Source of the DNA: Aphanothece sp. CMT-3BRIN-NPC111
GTDB lineage: Bacteria > Cyanobacteriota > Cyanobacteriia > Cyanobacteriales > JAHHGU01
Length of the DNA stretch: 35,748 bases
NCBI GenBank assembly: GCA_019359765.1
Contig: JAHHGU010000055.1
Span: forward strand, 1-35,748
Direction: 5' to 3'
Each line of letters opens with the position of its first letter. The stretch's first letter is position 1. The notes under the pieces are model-generated. The model worked only from the letters and a program-made list of their open reading frames with translations. It searched no databases and was not told where the DNA came from. This document shows, in pieces, positions 25,041-32,915 of the stretch. Both the position numbers and the translations under genes were made by a program.

Positions 25041-25736
25041 CTACCCTTCCCGCAAAACGTACCCAACACCTCGCACAGTTTGAATCAAGCGCTTCTCACC
25101 CACATCTTCAATTTTTAGACGCAAATAGCGAATATACACTTCAATCACATTCGACTCTCCCATAAAGTCGTAACCCCAAACATTTTCTAGAATTTGTTCG
25201 CGGGTCAATACTTCACGGGGATGTAACATTAAGAACCTTAACAATTCAAACTCCTTCATCGTCAGGTCAATCACCCGCCCGTTACGCATTGCTCTGCGAG
25301 TGGTCAGATCTAAAACAAGTTCAGCAAAACGTAACTGTTCAGTGACCCCGGCTTCTGGCTTCAGGTAGAGGCGCACTAGCTGCAAAAATGAATCTGGGCG
25401 ATAGGGTTTTAGGAAATAATCATCAGCACCAGCCTCCAGACAAGCCACCCGATCATCAACAGTATCGCGTGCCATTAACAGCAACACTGGTACCCTAAAT
25501 CCTGAACTTCTGATCTGGCTGCACAATTTCAGCCCTGATTCTCCTGTCAGCGCTCTATCTACAACCACCATAGCCGGCTGGAGTTCGCAGGCTTGAAGGA
25601 AACCGCTGGTGGCATCAGATGCCACTACAGGGGTATAACCGGCTTCTGTTAGGTCAATACTTGCTCGTTGAGCAAGGGATTCGTCAGCTTCCACAAGCAG
25701 AACACAGGGATTGCGTTCAAGAACAACGGTACTCAT
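25041..25736 (-). CDS. nblR: OmpR-family response regulator, NblR-like
   Basis: A 231-residue two-domain regulator: receiver (about 10-125) and OmpR/PhoB winged-helix DNA-binding domain (about 135-229, with LTMKEFELLRFLMLHPREVLTRE and the C-terminal TVRGVGYVLREG). The receiver keeps the phospho-acceptor D60 and the lysine K110. However, the acidic pocket is E16-A17 instead of E-D, and the switch Thr/Ser is replaced by M88. A degenerate receiver that works without phosphorylation is known for cyanobacterial NblR, the activator of phycobilisome degradation and stress survival, so I assign NblR on this pattern and on overall similarity. nadK lies 162 bp upstream on the same strand. A RpaB-like identity is less likely given the altered pocket. 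Confidence 0.75.
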   Translation of the reverse strand: MSTVVLERNPCVLLVEADESLAQRASIDLTEAGYTPVVASDATSGFLQACELQPAMVVVDRALTGESGLKLCSQIRSSGFRVPVLLLMARDTVDDRVACLEAGADDYFLKPYRPDSFLQLVRLYLKPEAGVTEQLRFAELVLDLTTRRAMRNGRVIDLTMKEFELLRFLMLHPREVLTREQILENVWGYDFMGESNVIEVYIRYLRLKIEDVGEKRLIQTVRGVGYVLREG

Positions 25737-25898
25737 AGGATATAAAGACCTCTATATTGAAGTTGACTGATGCCTAAAGGACTCCTTCCTATCTGTTATA
25801 GCTGACTTGTTACAATCACTCGATCTCCCCATCAATCCACAGCTGGTTAAAAACTTCTGCCCGTATGCACTAGCCTTTAGCTCCTGGGAATAGTGCGG

Positions 25899-26816
25899 CT
25901 AAGGCAATTCAACAGAGGTAGGTTTAGCAATATGGGGAAGACCCCAACCTAATTTTTCTCGTAAAATCTTGAAGAACTCAGGTGATTGCAAACGGATGAA
26001 ACTAGCAGAGTAGGGCGATCGCTCTAGATGCACCTGATCCTCTGGCAGCACATAACACCCAGCATTCCCATCAACCACCATCACTAGGGGGTTGGTATTG
26101 ACTGGGTATATAGTAACAGGCTCACTATCAGAAAACACCAAAGCGCGAGATGCCAAGGAATGCGGACAAATTGGCACCAATTGTAAAGCTGGGACTCCAG
26201 GTGCCACCACCGGCCCACCAGCACTGAGAGAATAAGCTGTCGAGCCAGTTGGAGTAGATACAATAATGCCGTCTGCCGCAATATCCACCCGTGCGTGACG
26301 CCCCACCTCCACCTCAAAATGGCACATACTAGTTAGCGGTTCCCGGTGGATAACCATTTCATTGAGGCAAAGCGCTTCCCACAAGAAAGCGTCATCGCGA
26401 AAAAGCTGAACCGACAGCATAGCCCGCTCTTCTATTTCATACTCACCAGCCATTAACATTTCTAGAGCTTTTGGCAACTGGTTGACATATGTTTCCGTCA
26501 GAAAACCCATGTGACCAGTATTAACTGTGAGCAGCGGAATTCCCCAAGGTGCCACTTGACGAAAAGCCGCCAGCACCGTGCCATCTCCCCCCAGCACCAC
26601 AGCAAAGGTCATATCACTATCGAAACCGGGGGGGGCTAGAGAGTTTATAGGGGTATGACAAACCGGGCGATGGGGGTGAGAATAGCCTAGAATCCCCCCT
26701 GCCGCAGTCGCCATACAAACGTCCCAACCAGAGGCTGTCAGCTTGTCTTGCAACTCCGTAGCAATACGACAAGCCACTGGTTTGATTTCATTGTAAATAA
26801 TGCCTGCTTTGGGCAC
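25899..26816 (-). CDS. nadK: NAD(+) kinase
   Basis: A 305-residue cytosolic enzyme that phosphorylates NAD+ to NADP+ with ATP, supplying the photosynthetic electron acceptor pool. The signature GGDGT lies in VVLGGDGTVLAAF, followed by NTGHMGFLTE. The second conserved block IVSTPTGSTAYSLSAGGP contains the residues that bind the nicotinamide and adenine nucleotides. The start is a GTG at 26816, giving the cyanobacterial-type MPKAGIIYN N-terminus; there is no clear ribosome site. The product belongs to the longer of the two NadK types found in cyanobacteria. The NblR-like regulator follows on the same strand. Confidence 0.95.
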   Translation of the reverse strand: MPKAGIIYNEIKPVACRIATELQDKLTASGWDVCMATAAGGILGYSHPHRPVCHTPINSLAPPGFDSDMTFAVVLGGDGTVLAAFRQVAPWGIPLLTVNTGHMGFLTETYVNQLPKALEMLMAGEYEIEERAMLSVQLFRDDAFLWEALCLNEMVIHREPLTSMCHFEVEVGRHARVDIAADGIIVSTPTGSTAYSLSAGGPVVAPGVPALQLVPICPHSLASRALVFSDSEPVTIYPVNTNPLVMVVDGNAGCYVLPEDQVHLERSPYSASFIRLQSPEFFKILREKLGWGLPHIAKPTSVELP

Positions 26817-27023
26817 GCTCAGAGTCCGACTTAAGGTTTAAACGTCCAGATAAGGCGTTGCTTGTGCTTACGGTGATATTTGCACATTTTAACTGTGCTT
26901 GGTATTGAATACCTACTACCTACCAGAGTTTTTATCCGTAAGGTAGAGACGTTCTACTAGAATGACCCTACGCCTCACACAACTTGGCAAGCATACCACG
27001 CTTTGATTTGGCAAACACTTTTG

Positions 27024-27992
27024 TTAAAAAGTCATCTTTTTAGATTTCTTCTTGGCTTTTGCTTTCTGGTAATCCAATTCCTTGAGCTTCTTCAAAATCC
27101 GACTAAAGTATTCTTGTAGGTAAGCTTCTAAGGTGTTGATTTCCTTAGGGTCGATCCCAAAGACACTATAGACATCATCCATAGGGGCGTCTAGAGGTTT
27201 GCCTGTCGCCAATACCTCAGCAAAAGCTAGTCGGTCAGCAGCATTCCAGCCCCACTCAAAAAAGCGAACCATCCTACGTACTGCACGCAGTAAGTTGAAC
27301 GGCAGGCGAGTTACTTTTGCCTCTCGCCCAGACTGGCGCTCGCACAAGCGAATAATTTCATAGGCACCCCAAGCACGACGCCCCACCACGGGAAAGGTGT
27401 TATTTTCTGTCTCTGGAACTGAGAGGGCGCGGACTGCGAACTTAGCTATGTCCTGAGTATCCATATAAGCAACAGGAGACATATCGCCAGTGACCCAAAC
27501 CGATTGCCCATCCAAAATTGGAATTGCATATTGACCAATCAATCCTTGCAAAAAGCCGCAAGGCCGGAGGATGGTGTAATTCAATCCCGATTCCGCCAGG
27601 AAAAGTTCAGTACACCGCTTGATTTCCATCAGCGGTACGTGGGGGTATTTCTCAGCGTCGAGAATCGAAAAGAATATAAACCGCTCAATACCAGCAGCGG
27701 AGGCAGCTTGAATCAGCGCCACTTTTCCTTCCCAGTCCACCTGTTTGATGCTCAGGGAGTCTGTAGACCGCGCCGTTGCAGCATCAATTACAGCTGTGAC
27801 GCCCTCAAGTGCTGGTGGCAGGGTTTCTGGTTCGCAAATGTCACCCCTGACTAGCTCCGCACCCCATTCTTTCAAAAAGGCAGCTTTCTTGGGACTGCGT
27901 ACCAAACAGCGGACTTGATACCCCTCATCCAGCGCCCGACGAGCCACCTGTCTTCCTAAAGTGCCGGTGGCACCGACAATTAATAAACTCAT
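27024..27992 (-). CDS. ycf39: Ycf39-like NAD(P)-binding protein (photosystem II assembly)
   Basis: A 322-residue atypical SDR of the NmrA/Ycf39 group. The Rossmann motif VGATGTLGRQVARRAL opens the protein, followed by RCLVRSPKKA and the family-typical EWGAELVRGDICEPETLPPAL. The catalytic Tyr-Lys pair is not in the usual form, as in Ycf39. In cyanobacteria Ycf39 binds high-light-inducible proteins and helps deliver chlorophyll to newly made D1 during PSII assembly. A Lys-rich tail (KAKAKKKSKKMTF) ends the protein. The ATG at 27992 is preferred over the TTG one codon before it. petM lies 194 bp upstream on the same strand with a hairpin between them. Confidence 0.9.
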   Translation of the reverse strand: MSLLIVGATGTLGRQVARRALDEGYQVRCLVRSPKKAAFLKEWGAELVRGDICEPETLPPALEGVTAVIDAATARSTDSLSIKQVDWEGKVALIQAASAAGIERFIFFSILDAEKYPHVPLMEIKRCTELFLAESGLNYTILRPCGFLQGLIGQYAIPILDGQSVWVTGDMSPVAYMDTQDIAKFAVRALSVPETENNTFPVVGRRAWGAYEIIRLCERQSGREAKVTRLPFNLLRAVRRMVRFFEWGWNAADRLAFAEVLATGKPLDAPMDDVYSVFGIDPKEINTLEAYLQEYFSRILKKLKELDYQKAKAKKKSKKMTF

Positions 27993-28085
27993 CAAGTAAA
28001 AAGTAATGAATCTTAAACTTTCTCTAAGATTTTATCAGAAATTTCTCAGATATCTATAAGAAAGTTAACAAAACCCGGAGCGGGA

Positions 28086-28119
28086 TGGGGAAATGAGAAA
28101 AATTTTTCCCATTTCCCCA
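28086..28119. terminator. Hairpin between petM and ycf39
   Basis: TGGGGAAATGAGAAAAA (28086-28102) is followed directly by a 17-base arm (28103-28119) that pairs with it at all but one position. On the - strand it follows petM by 67 bp and could terminate petM or attenuate readthrough into ycf39. Confidence 0.65.
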
Positions 28120-28186
28120 CCTCCCTATCTGCTTGAGGAAGATTTGCGTAAGTCCTAAGACTAGCGGCCAGTATGGACTAGAGTGA

Positions 28187-28294
28187 CTATTCTTCTTCCA
28201 CTCCTTGGATTTTAAGTAACAAAAAGCCCAAGCCCAAGCCCACTAAAATCAGAGTGGAGGACAAAATCGCTGCATTAAAAATCTCACCGCTCAT
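28187..28294 (-). CDS. petM: Cytochrome b6-f complex subunit PetM (subunit VII)
   Basis: A 35-residue single-span thylakoid protein beginning MSGEIFNAAIL, with one hydrophobic helix (about 8-28, rich in Leu/Gly) and the C-terminal LLKIQGVEEE. This is the PetM pattern (short N-terminus, helix, KIQG then acidic end). PetM is one of the four small subunits at the periphery of the b6f dimer, which carries electrons between the photosystems. The ATG at 28294 and stop at 28187 are unambiguous. It lies just upstream of ycf39 on the same strand. Being so short it is easily missed by automated gene finders. Confidence 0.9.
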   Translation of the reverse strand: MSGEIFNAAILSSTLILVGLGLGFLLLKIQGVEEE

Positions 28295-28660
28295 TGATTA
28301 AACGCTCCTTTGCGATCGCTAATAAAGATGCATCTGGCACCCCAACAGTATGCCTTTTGCCCAGAGTCGTGGAAATTCCCGTCCTAGCTGGGGATAGACT
28401 ACCAGTAAGGGTGGTGACAGTCGCAAGGTGTATTTTAGAACAGCTAGGTTGTCGCTCCCCAAGTAATCCCAATTCTCTAGGAGGAAATGAGGGGGACGGG
28501 GAGACACGGAGATTGAGGTGCAGCAGTTGCCATAAAGGCTCTTGACAATTGACAAGAGCCTTTATGAACCCAGATCTGCTGCTATAACTGAAGGATTGCT
28601 AATTGCTATAAAAGGCGTTACTGATGCTTGTACAGCCTCGGAATTAGAGTGGGAGGAGAA
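28295..28660. other. Spacer between divergent petM and pdxA
   Basis: About 365 bp holding the promoters of both genes and one strong hairpin at 28532-28565. A short frame on the + strand (28294-28545) overlaps the petM start and has no family features. Nothing else is supported as a gene, but a small RNA ending at the hairpin is possible. Confidence 0.45.
28532..28565. terminator. Strong 13-bp hairpin without an assigned upstream gene
   Basis: ATAAAGGCTCTTG (28532-28544) and its exact complement CAAGAGCCTTTAT (28553-28565) flank an 8-nt loop. It looks like a terminator, yet on the + strand no gene precedes it in the spacer, and on the - strand it lies upstream of petM. It may end a small RNA or insulate pdxA. 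Confidence 0.55.
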
Positions 28661-29770
28661 ATGAACGCGGGGAAAACTTTCTTTACACAAACAGGTGTTA
28701 AACTCGCTGGCAAGCATCGGCGTCCCCGGTTAGCTGTGACATTGGGTGACCCCGCAGGAATTGGGCCAGAGGTAGTGCTGAAGGCGTTGGCAGACCCGGA
28801 GGTAACACAAGATTGCGATCTCACGGTAATTGGCAGTCGCTCGCTGTTGCAAGAAACCTATCGCCAGATGCAGGGGCAAATGCCTGAGAATGGAAACGCC
28901 TTGGCTGACCCAGCGCAGTTATCAATTCTAGAAGTAACTCTGGATAGCTCAAAGTCGGGGCAAATCACGACAGGCATCGGCAATGCTGTGAGTGGGGCGG
29001 CGAGTTTTGCCTATGTAGAAACGGCGATCACACAGACTCTCTCTGGTGATTTCCAGGGCGTTGTAACGGGTCCCATTGCCAAATCTGCTTGGAAAGCGGC
29101 TGGCTACAATTATCCTGGTCAAACGGAACTTCTAGCCCACAAGTCGGGTACGGAAAGATTTGGGATGTTATTTGTGGCTCAATCGCCCTACACGGGTTGG
29201 ACGCTTCGTACTTTGCTTGCCACAACCCACATTCCCCTGCGTCAGGTTGCGGACACGCTCACACCAGCACTGATGACCGCGAAGCTGGATTTGTTGGTGT
29301 CGTGCTTACGCTGCGATTTTGGTCTAGAGACGCCGAAAATTGCGATCGCAGGCTTAAACCCCCACAGCGGCGAACAAGGACAGTTAGGCAGTGAAGAACA
29401 AGACTGGTTAATTCCCTGGCTAGAGCAACAGCGCCGTTCTCGCCCTCACTTGCAGCTAGATGGTCCCATACCACCAGATACTCTTTGGGTGAAACCAGGT
29501 CAAGCGTGGTTTGGAACAGGAGCAGGGGGAGCAATCCCAAATCCAGCTGATGCTTATCTCGCTCTCTACCACGACCAAGGCTTAATTCCAGTCAAACTTA
29601 TGGCTTTTGACCAAGCAATCAATACTTCTATCGGTTTGCCTTTTATTCGCACATCTCCAGATCACGGGACTGCTTTTGATATTGCAGGTCAAGGCATCGC
29701 TAATGCTGCCAGCATGAAAGCTGCCATCAAACTAGCAGCCCAGCTAGCCCAGCAAAGAGCTTTAACCTAG
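28661..29770 (+). CDS. pdxA: 4-hydroxythreonine-4-phosphate dehydrogenase
   Basis: A 369-residue cytosolic enzyme of the DXP-dependent pyridoxal phosphate pathway that oxidises 4-phosphohydroxy-L-threonine with NAD(P)+. Family motifs are LAVTLGDPAGIGPEVVLKAL near the N-terminus and the three zinc-site histidines in GQTELLAHKSG, LYHDQGLIP and SPDHGTAFDIAG. The ATG at 28661 has GGGAGGAG directly upstream (28651-28658). A TTG-led frame from 28628 would overlap that ribosome site. The 3' end overlaps the stop of the convergent HAD gene by nine bases. The N-terminal extension of about 20 residues before the enzyme core is longer than usual. Identification is secure. Confidence 0.95.
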   Translation: MNAGKTFFTQTGVKLAGKHRRPRLAVTLGDPAGIGPEVVLKALADPEVTQDCDLTVIGSRSLLQETYRQMQGQMPENGNALADPAQLSILEVTLDSSKSGQITTGIGNAVSGAASFAYVETAITQTLSGDFQGVVTGPIAKSAWKAAGYNYPGQTELLAHKSGTERFGMLFVAQSPYTGWTLRTLLATTHIPLRQVADTLTPALMTAKLDLLVSCLRCDFGLETPKIAIAGLNPHSGEQGQLGSEEQDWLIPWLEQQRRSRPHLQLDGPIPPDTLWVKPGQAWFGTGAGGAIPNPADAYLALYHDQGLIPVKLMAFDQAINTSIGLPFIRTSPDHGTAFDIAGQGIANAASMKAAIKLAAQLAQQRALT

Positions 29771-30421
29771 CGGAGAATCGGTATAGTGTGCCAATAAATC
29801 GGCAGGGTCGTCGTAGATGGCGATCGCATCCTTGAGTTGGCTATCATCAAAACCACCACAGCGGACTGCGATCGCACCAACCCCACATTTGCGCGCTGCT
29901 TCGACGTCGTAGGGCGTATCTCCAATCATCACAACTTGGTTTGGCTGCATCTTTAACTGGTTTAATGCACCTTCCACAATGTCGGGTGCAGGTTTAGAGG
30001 CGTCAGCATCAACGGACATGGTATCCGCATTCAGCAAGTCATCAACTTGTGCCGCTTTGAACAAAAGTGAAAGTTCTTCACTTGTAGCAGAACTAGCAAC
30101 GATAGTTTTTAATCCAGCCTGCTTGATCTGCAAAAGTAATTGTCGCGCACCAGGGGTGGGGCTTAGCGTCGGTACAAAGCTGTTAATCATCAGTTCTTTT
30201 CGCTTGTGGGAAATTGCTTTTCCATCCCCTTCGTACTTATTGAGTTCTGGCACCATCATGGGTATGATTTTATCGCCACCCATGCCGATGAGGGGTCTAA
30301 TTTTCTCAAATGGCACTTCATAGCCATAAGTTGCAAATGCTTCCACCCAAGCCTGGGCGTGGGCATCATTGCTTAAGACAAGCGTGCCATCTATATCTAG
30401 AATCACTCCTTGCAATCCCAT
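29762..30421 (-). CDS. HAD-superfamily phosphatase (phosphoglycolate phosphatase/phosphoglucomutase-like)
   Basis: A 219-residue subfamily IA HAD hydrolase. All four motifs are present: DIDGTLV (nucleophile and general acid Asp), IVASSATS (motif II), the lysine in DASKPAPD (motif III) and MIGDTPYDVEAA (motif IV acids). A helical cap domain (about 15-90) precedes motif II. The ATG at 30421 has GGAG at 30430-30433; an upstream ATG-like start at 30448 would bypass that site. The substrate cannot be read from sequence; phosphoglycolate or a sugar phosphate is likely from the family. It is convergent with pdxA, and their last nine bases overlap. Confidence 0.87.
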   Translation of the reverse strand: MGLQGVILDIDGTLVLSNDAHAQAWVEAFATYGYEVPFEKIRPLIGMGGDKIIPMMVPELNKYEGDGKAISHKRKELMINSFVPTLSPTPGARQLLLQIKQAGLKTIVASSATSEELSLLFKAAQVDDLLNADTMSVDADASKPAPDIVEGALNQLKMQPNQVVMIGDTPYDVEAARKCGVGAIAVRCGGFDDSQLKDAIAIYDDPADLLAHYTDSPLG

Positions 30422-30671
30422 CTTCAAATCTCCAGTTGAAAGTAGCAAGGATACCGATTATTATTTGTCGATTGCCTCTCTCCTAGAGAAGAGTCGGGTA
30501 GCGCTGCCGGAACATCCTTTAGAAATAAAAGCAATTAAATTAGGCGTGTCTGGTATTGCCTCAATGTAACTACAGCCCTCTGCATTGACTTTTTGCACAG
30601 CGCTTTGAGGATGCAATACCTCAAAAGAGTTAGTATGCGATCGCTAATTGTCTAGGCATAACCTCGATATG

Positions 30672-31139
30672 CTAAGTTTCTATTGGATCGCAGCGAATTT
30701 CAATGAGGAATCCATCTGGATCGTAGAAGTAGATGCCTCGTCCAGTGGGGCGACTGACTGGGCCACTATCGATTAACACTTGATTTTGTCTTAGCACCTC
30801 AACTGCCCCGTCAAACAATTGCGGATCGATGTCAAAAGCTAGGTGATTGGCGCGGGTAAAGGCGCGATGAGGGTCTATATCTGGTGGTGGCAGATTTGGT
30901 TCCCAAAATAAATCGAGGACGGTGCCATCCGGGGTAACAAAGTTGGCTACTTTTCCAGCAGCTACAAGCGATTTCAACGTGCTGGGAACCTCTTCCCCGG
31001 TTAATTCATGCAGACCGAGGATATTTCCGTAAAAGTGGCGCGAAGCTTGTAGATTGCTAACGTTTAAGGCAATATGATGTACTCGACGCAGATTACCTGG
31101 GACAAGGGCTGTACTTAGGGTGGTTGGGCTAGAAATCAT
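30672..31139 (-). CDS. VOC superfamily protein (glyoxalase/dioxygenase-like)
   Basis: A 155-residue protein with two vicinal-oxygen-chelate beta-alpha-beta-beta-beta modules. The first begins RRVHHIALNVSNLQASRHFYGNILGL, and the second contains ANHLAFDID and GIYFYDPDGFLIEIRCDP. The likely metal ligands are the His in HHIALNV, the His in NHLAF and the Glu in LIEI. It is probably a divalent-metal enzyme or binding protein, but glyoxalase, thiol transferase (Fos-like) and dioxygenase members share this layout. The ATG at 31139 is the first in frame. It is divergent from the DUF4385 gene. Confidence 0.85.
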   Translation of the reverse strand: MISSPTTLSTALVPGNLRRVHHIALNVSNLQASRHFYGNILGLHELTGEEVPSTLKSLVAAGKVANFVTPDGTVLDLFWEPNLPPPDIDPHRAFTRANHLAFDIDPQLFDGAVEVLRQNQVLIDSGPVSRPTGRGIYFYDPDGFLIEIRCDPIET

Positions 31140-31217
31140 GGCAGGGACTACTCAATTTTTTTACTACTATGTAACTTAGGCTTTTTTCTTATAGTCTACT
31201 ATTTCTCATTTAAACTA

Positions 31218-31715
31218 ATGATGCCGTTTGATTACTCTTTAGATTTTAAAACTATTGATTTTCGCTCCTCTCCTGAACTGTATCGAGTTGGTAAAGGTGA
31301 GCAGGGTGTGCTTTTGGTAGAACCCTATAAATCAGAAATTCTTCCTTACTGGCGGTTTAAGACTCCTGATATTGCTAGACAGTCTAGTGAAAAGATATAC
31401 GAAATGTTTCTAGATTACCTTGAGCAGGATGATTTTGTCGGCGCAGATATGGCTAGGAAGTTTTTACAAATGGGTTATACGCGATCGCGCAGATACGCTA
31501 ATCATAAAAGTGGTAGGAAGTACAAGATCAATCCGCAAAAAGAAGCTTCTAAGTTAGACCAGCTTAAGGCAAGAAAGGATATTTTACCCAATCAAGAAGA
31601 TCCCGTTAAAGCTGAGTCAGCGGTAATCTTCAAAGATACATGGCTGCAAGCCAAGACAAATGAGAAGTATTTACAGCTTTTAAAAAAGCATAAAGAAATG
31701 TACGAGCAAGAATAA
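31218..31715 (+). CDS. DUF4385 family protein
   Basis: A 165-residue basic, soluble protein. The pattern FDYSLDFKTIDFR, ELYRVGKGEQGVLLVEPYKSEILPYWRFKTPDIA and DFVGADMARKFLQMGYTRSRRYANHK is the DUF4385 signature. The C-terminal third is Lys-rich and helical. The family is scattered among bacteria and some eukaryotes and has no established function. Two adjacent ATG codons start it at 31218 and 31221, with no visible ribosome site. It is divergent from the VOC gene across a 78-bp spacer. Identification of the family is confident; the role is unknown. Confidence 0.88.
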   Translation: MMPFDYSLDFKTIDFRSSPELYRVGKGEQGVLLVEPYKSEILPYWRFKTPDIARQSSEKIYEMFLDYLEQDDFVGADMARKFLQMGYTRSRRYANHKSGRKYKINPQKEASKLDQLKARKDILPNQEDPVKAESAVIFKDTWLQAKTNEKYLQLLKKHKEMYEQE

Positions 31716-31895
31716 ATAGGGTGACAAAATGCGATCACATCCCGTATCCAAACCTTTTAACTACAAAAGGTTTCATTACTATTCCAGAAAATAATCAACT
31801 AATTTAGTTTTTAAATTTGGGGAACTTGCACCTATTAATGCCAGTCTTGAACCTCATCATGCATAAAACTAATGACAAGGAGTTGAATAAAGCTT

Positions 31896-32777
31896 ATGGA
31901 TAATAGCCGTCAACCTACCAAGTTGTTCTTTAGCCTATTATTCGTAATTTTAGGTATTAGTGCCTCTGGAAAGCCAGTCATAGATGTAGCACTATCTCAA
32001 GACTCAACACAACGCCAAAGCGTACAGCCTAGTTTAATATCTTCTGAATGTTCTTTAGATGAAAGAAAGACGGTAGGGAGTTTAAAAGAACAACAAGGAA
32101 AAATTGAGCGTATGGGAGATAGCTATAGAATTATTAGTAAAGATACTATTTTAGTACCTTGCAATCTTCCAGACGCTTTTAAACAAGATGGGAAAATCAT
32201 CCTATTCAGTGGTGACTTAAAAGAAGTTTACCCAAATGAGCGTTGGGCAGGATTACCATTTAAGATTACAGATGTCAAGAATTTTACTAACACGGGGGCA
32301 ACGCCACAACCAGTTAAGTCTTCTCTTCAACGCTTAGCGAACGGTAACTATAAAGTTTGTAGTGAGCCACCATCAACGAGTATAGACAAAGATAAGGATT
32401 TAATTACAGGCTATTGCTTTGCATTCCGTAAAAGTGGAAATCGTGTAGTCGGCAACTATTACGATACAAAGACTCTTGGGGAAGAAGGTGTATGTATGAG
32501 TGGCACACTCAGCAATAGCACTATTCGCGGTGAGGCGATAGAAGCAATCGGAAGTATCGGTCGGCAGAATACACCACAAAACTCTTCAGGAAGGCAATTT
32601 GTTAATTGGGATACAGAAGGTTACTTAAAAGTTGCTAGAGCTAGTGTCATTCGCACATATGGAGCGCCTCTTTATTATAAAACCGTTCGCTATCGCAGCG
32701 CTTTGCTCAACTTAGATAGCTTTTATCGCTATAACGCAGGCACACAGTCGCCACCCAGAAACTGTTTGAAACAATAA
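31896..32777 (+). CDS. Exported Cys-rich cyanobacterial protein, unknown function
   Basis: I do not recognise a named family. The 293-residue product has a hydrophobic N-terminal segment (about 9-28) that looks like a signal peptide or anchor. Its N-terminal half (about 45-135) is beta-rich and contains ECSLDERKTVG and LVPCNLPDAF. The second half (about 140-230) includes YKVCSEPPST, GYCFAFRKSGNRVVGNYYD and GVCMSGTLSN. This last pattern (Cys-x-Phe, RKxGNRVVGxYY, then CxSG) is common in uncharacterised cyanobacterial exported proteins. Seven cysteines suggest disulfides outside the cytoplasm. AAGGAG lies 13 bases before the ATG. It is AT-rich and stands alone. Confidence 0.7.
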   Translation: MDNSRQPTKLFFSLLFVILGISASGKPVIDVALSQDSTQRQSVQPSLISSECSLDERKTVGSLKEQQGKIERMGDSYRIISKDTILVPCNLPDAFKQDGKIILFSGDLKEVYPNERWAGLPFKITDVKNFTNTGATPQPVKSSLQRLANGNYKVCSEPPSTSIDKDKDLITGYCFAFRKSGNRVVGNYYDTKTLGEEGVCMSGTLSNSTIRGEAIEAIGSIGRQNTPQNSSGRQFVNWDTEGYLKVARASVIRTYGAPLYYKTVRYRSALLNLDSFYRYNAGTQSPPRNCLKQ

Positions 32778-32880
32778 TAAGGGTTGCTAATGGTGCGATC
32801 GCCTAAAACACGGATTCAGACCCCTCCCTGCAATTGGGTTTTAAAGAGAAAGCGATCGCTACTATCCCCTCAAAACCTAA

Positions 32881-32908
32881 TTAGGGGCAACCCCCAGGCC
32901 GCCCCTAA
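32881..32908 (-). terminator. Terminator hairpin after the manganese catalase gene
   Basis: TTAGGGGC (32881-32888) and GCCCCTAA (32901-32908) form an 8-bp stem with a 12-nt loop just beyond the catalase stop at 32916 on the - strand, followed by TTAGGTTTT. Confidence 0.6.
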
Positions 32909-32915
32909 AAAACTC

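Noticed and set aside
28294..28545. 83-codon + frame divergent to petM
   Set aside because: It overlaps the petM start codon antisense and runs into the hairpin at 28532; no family pattern.
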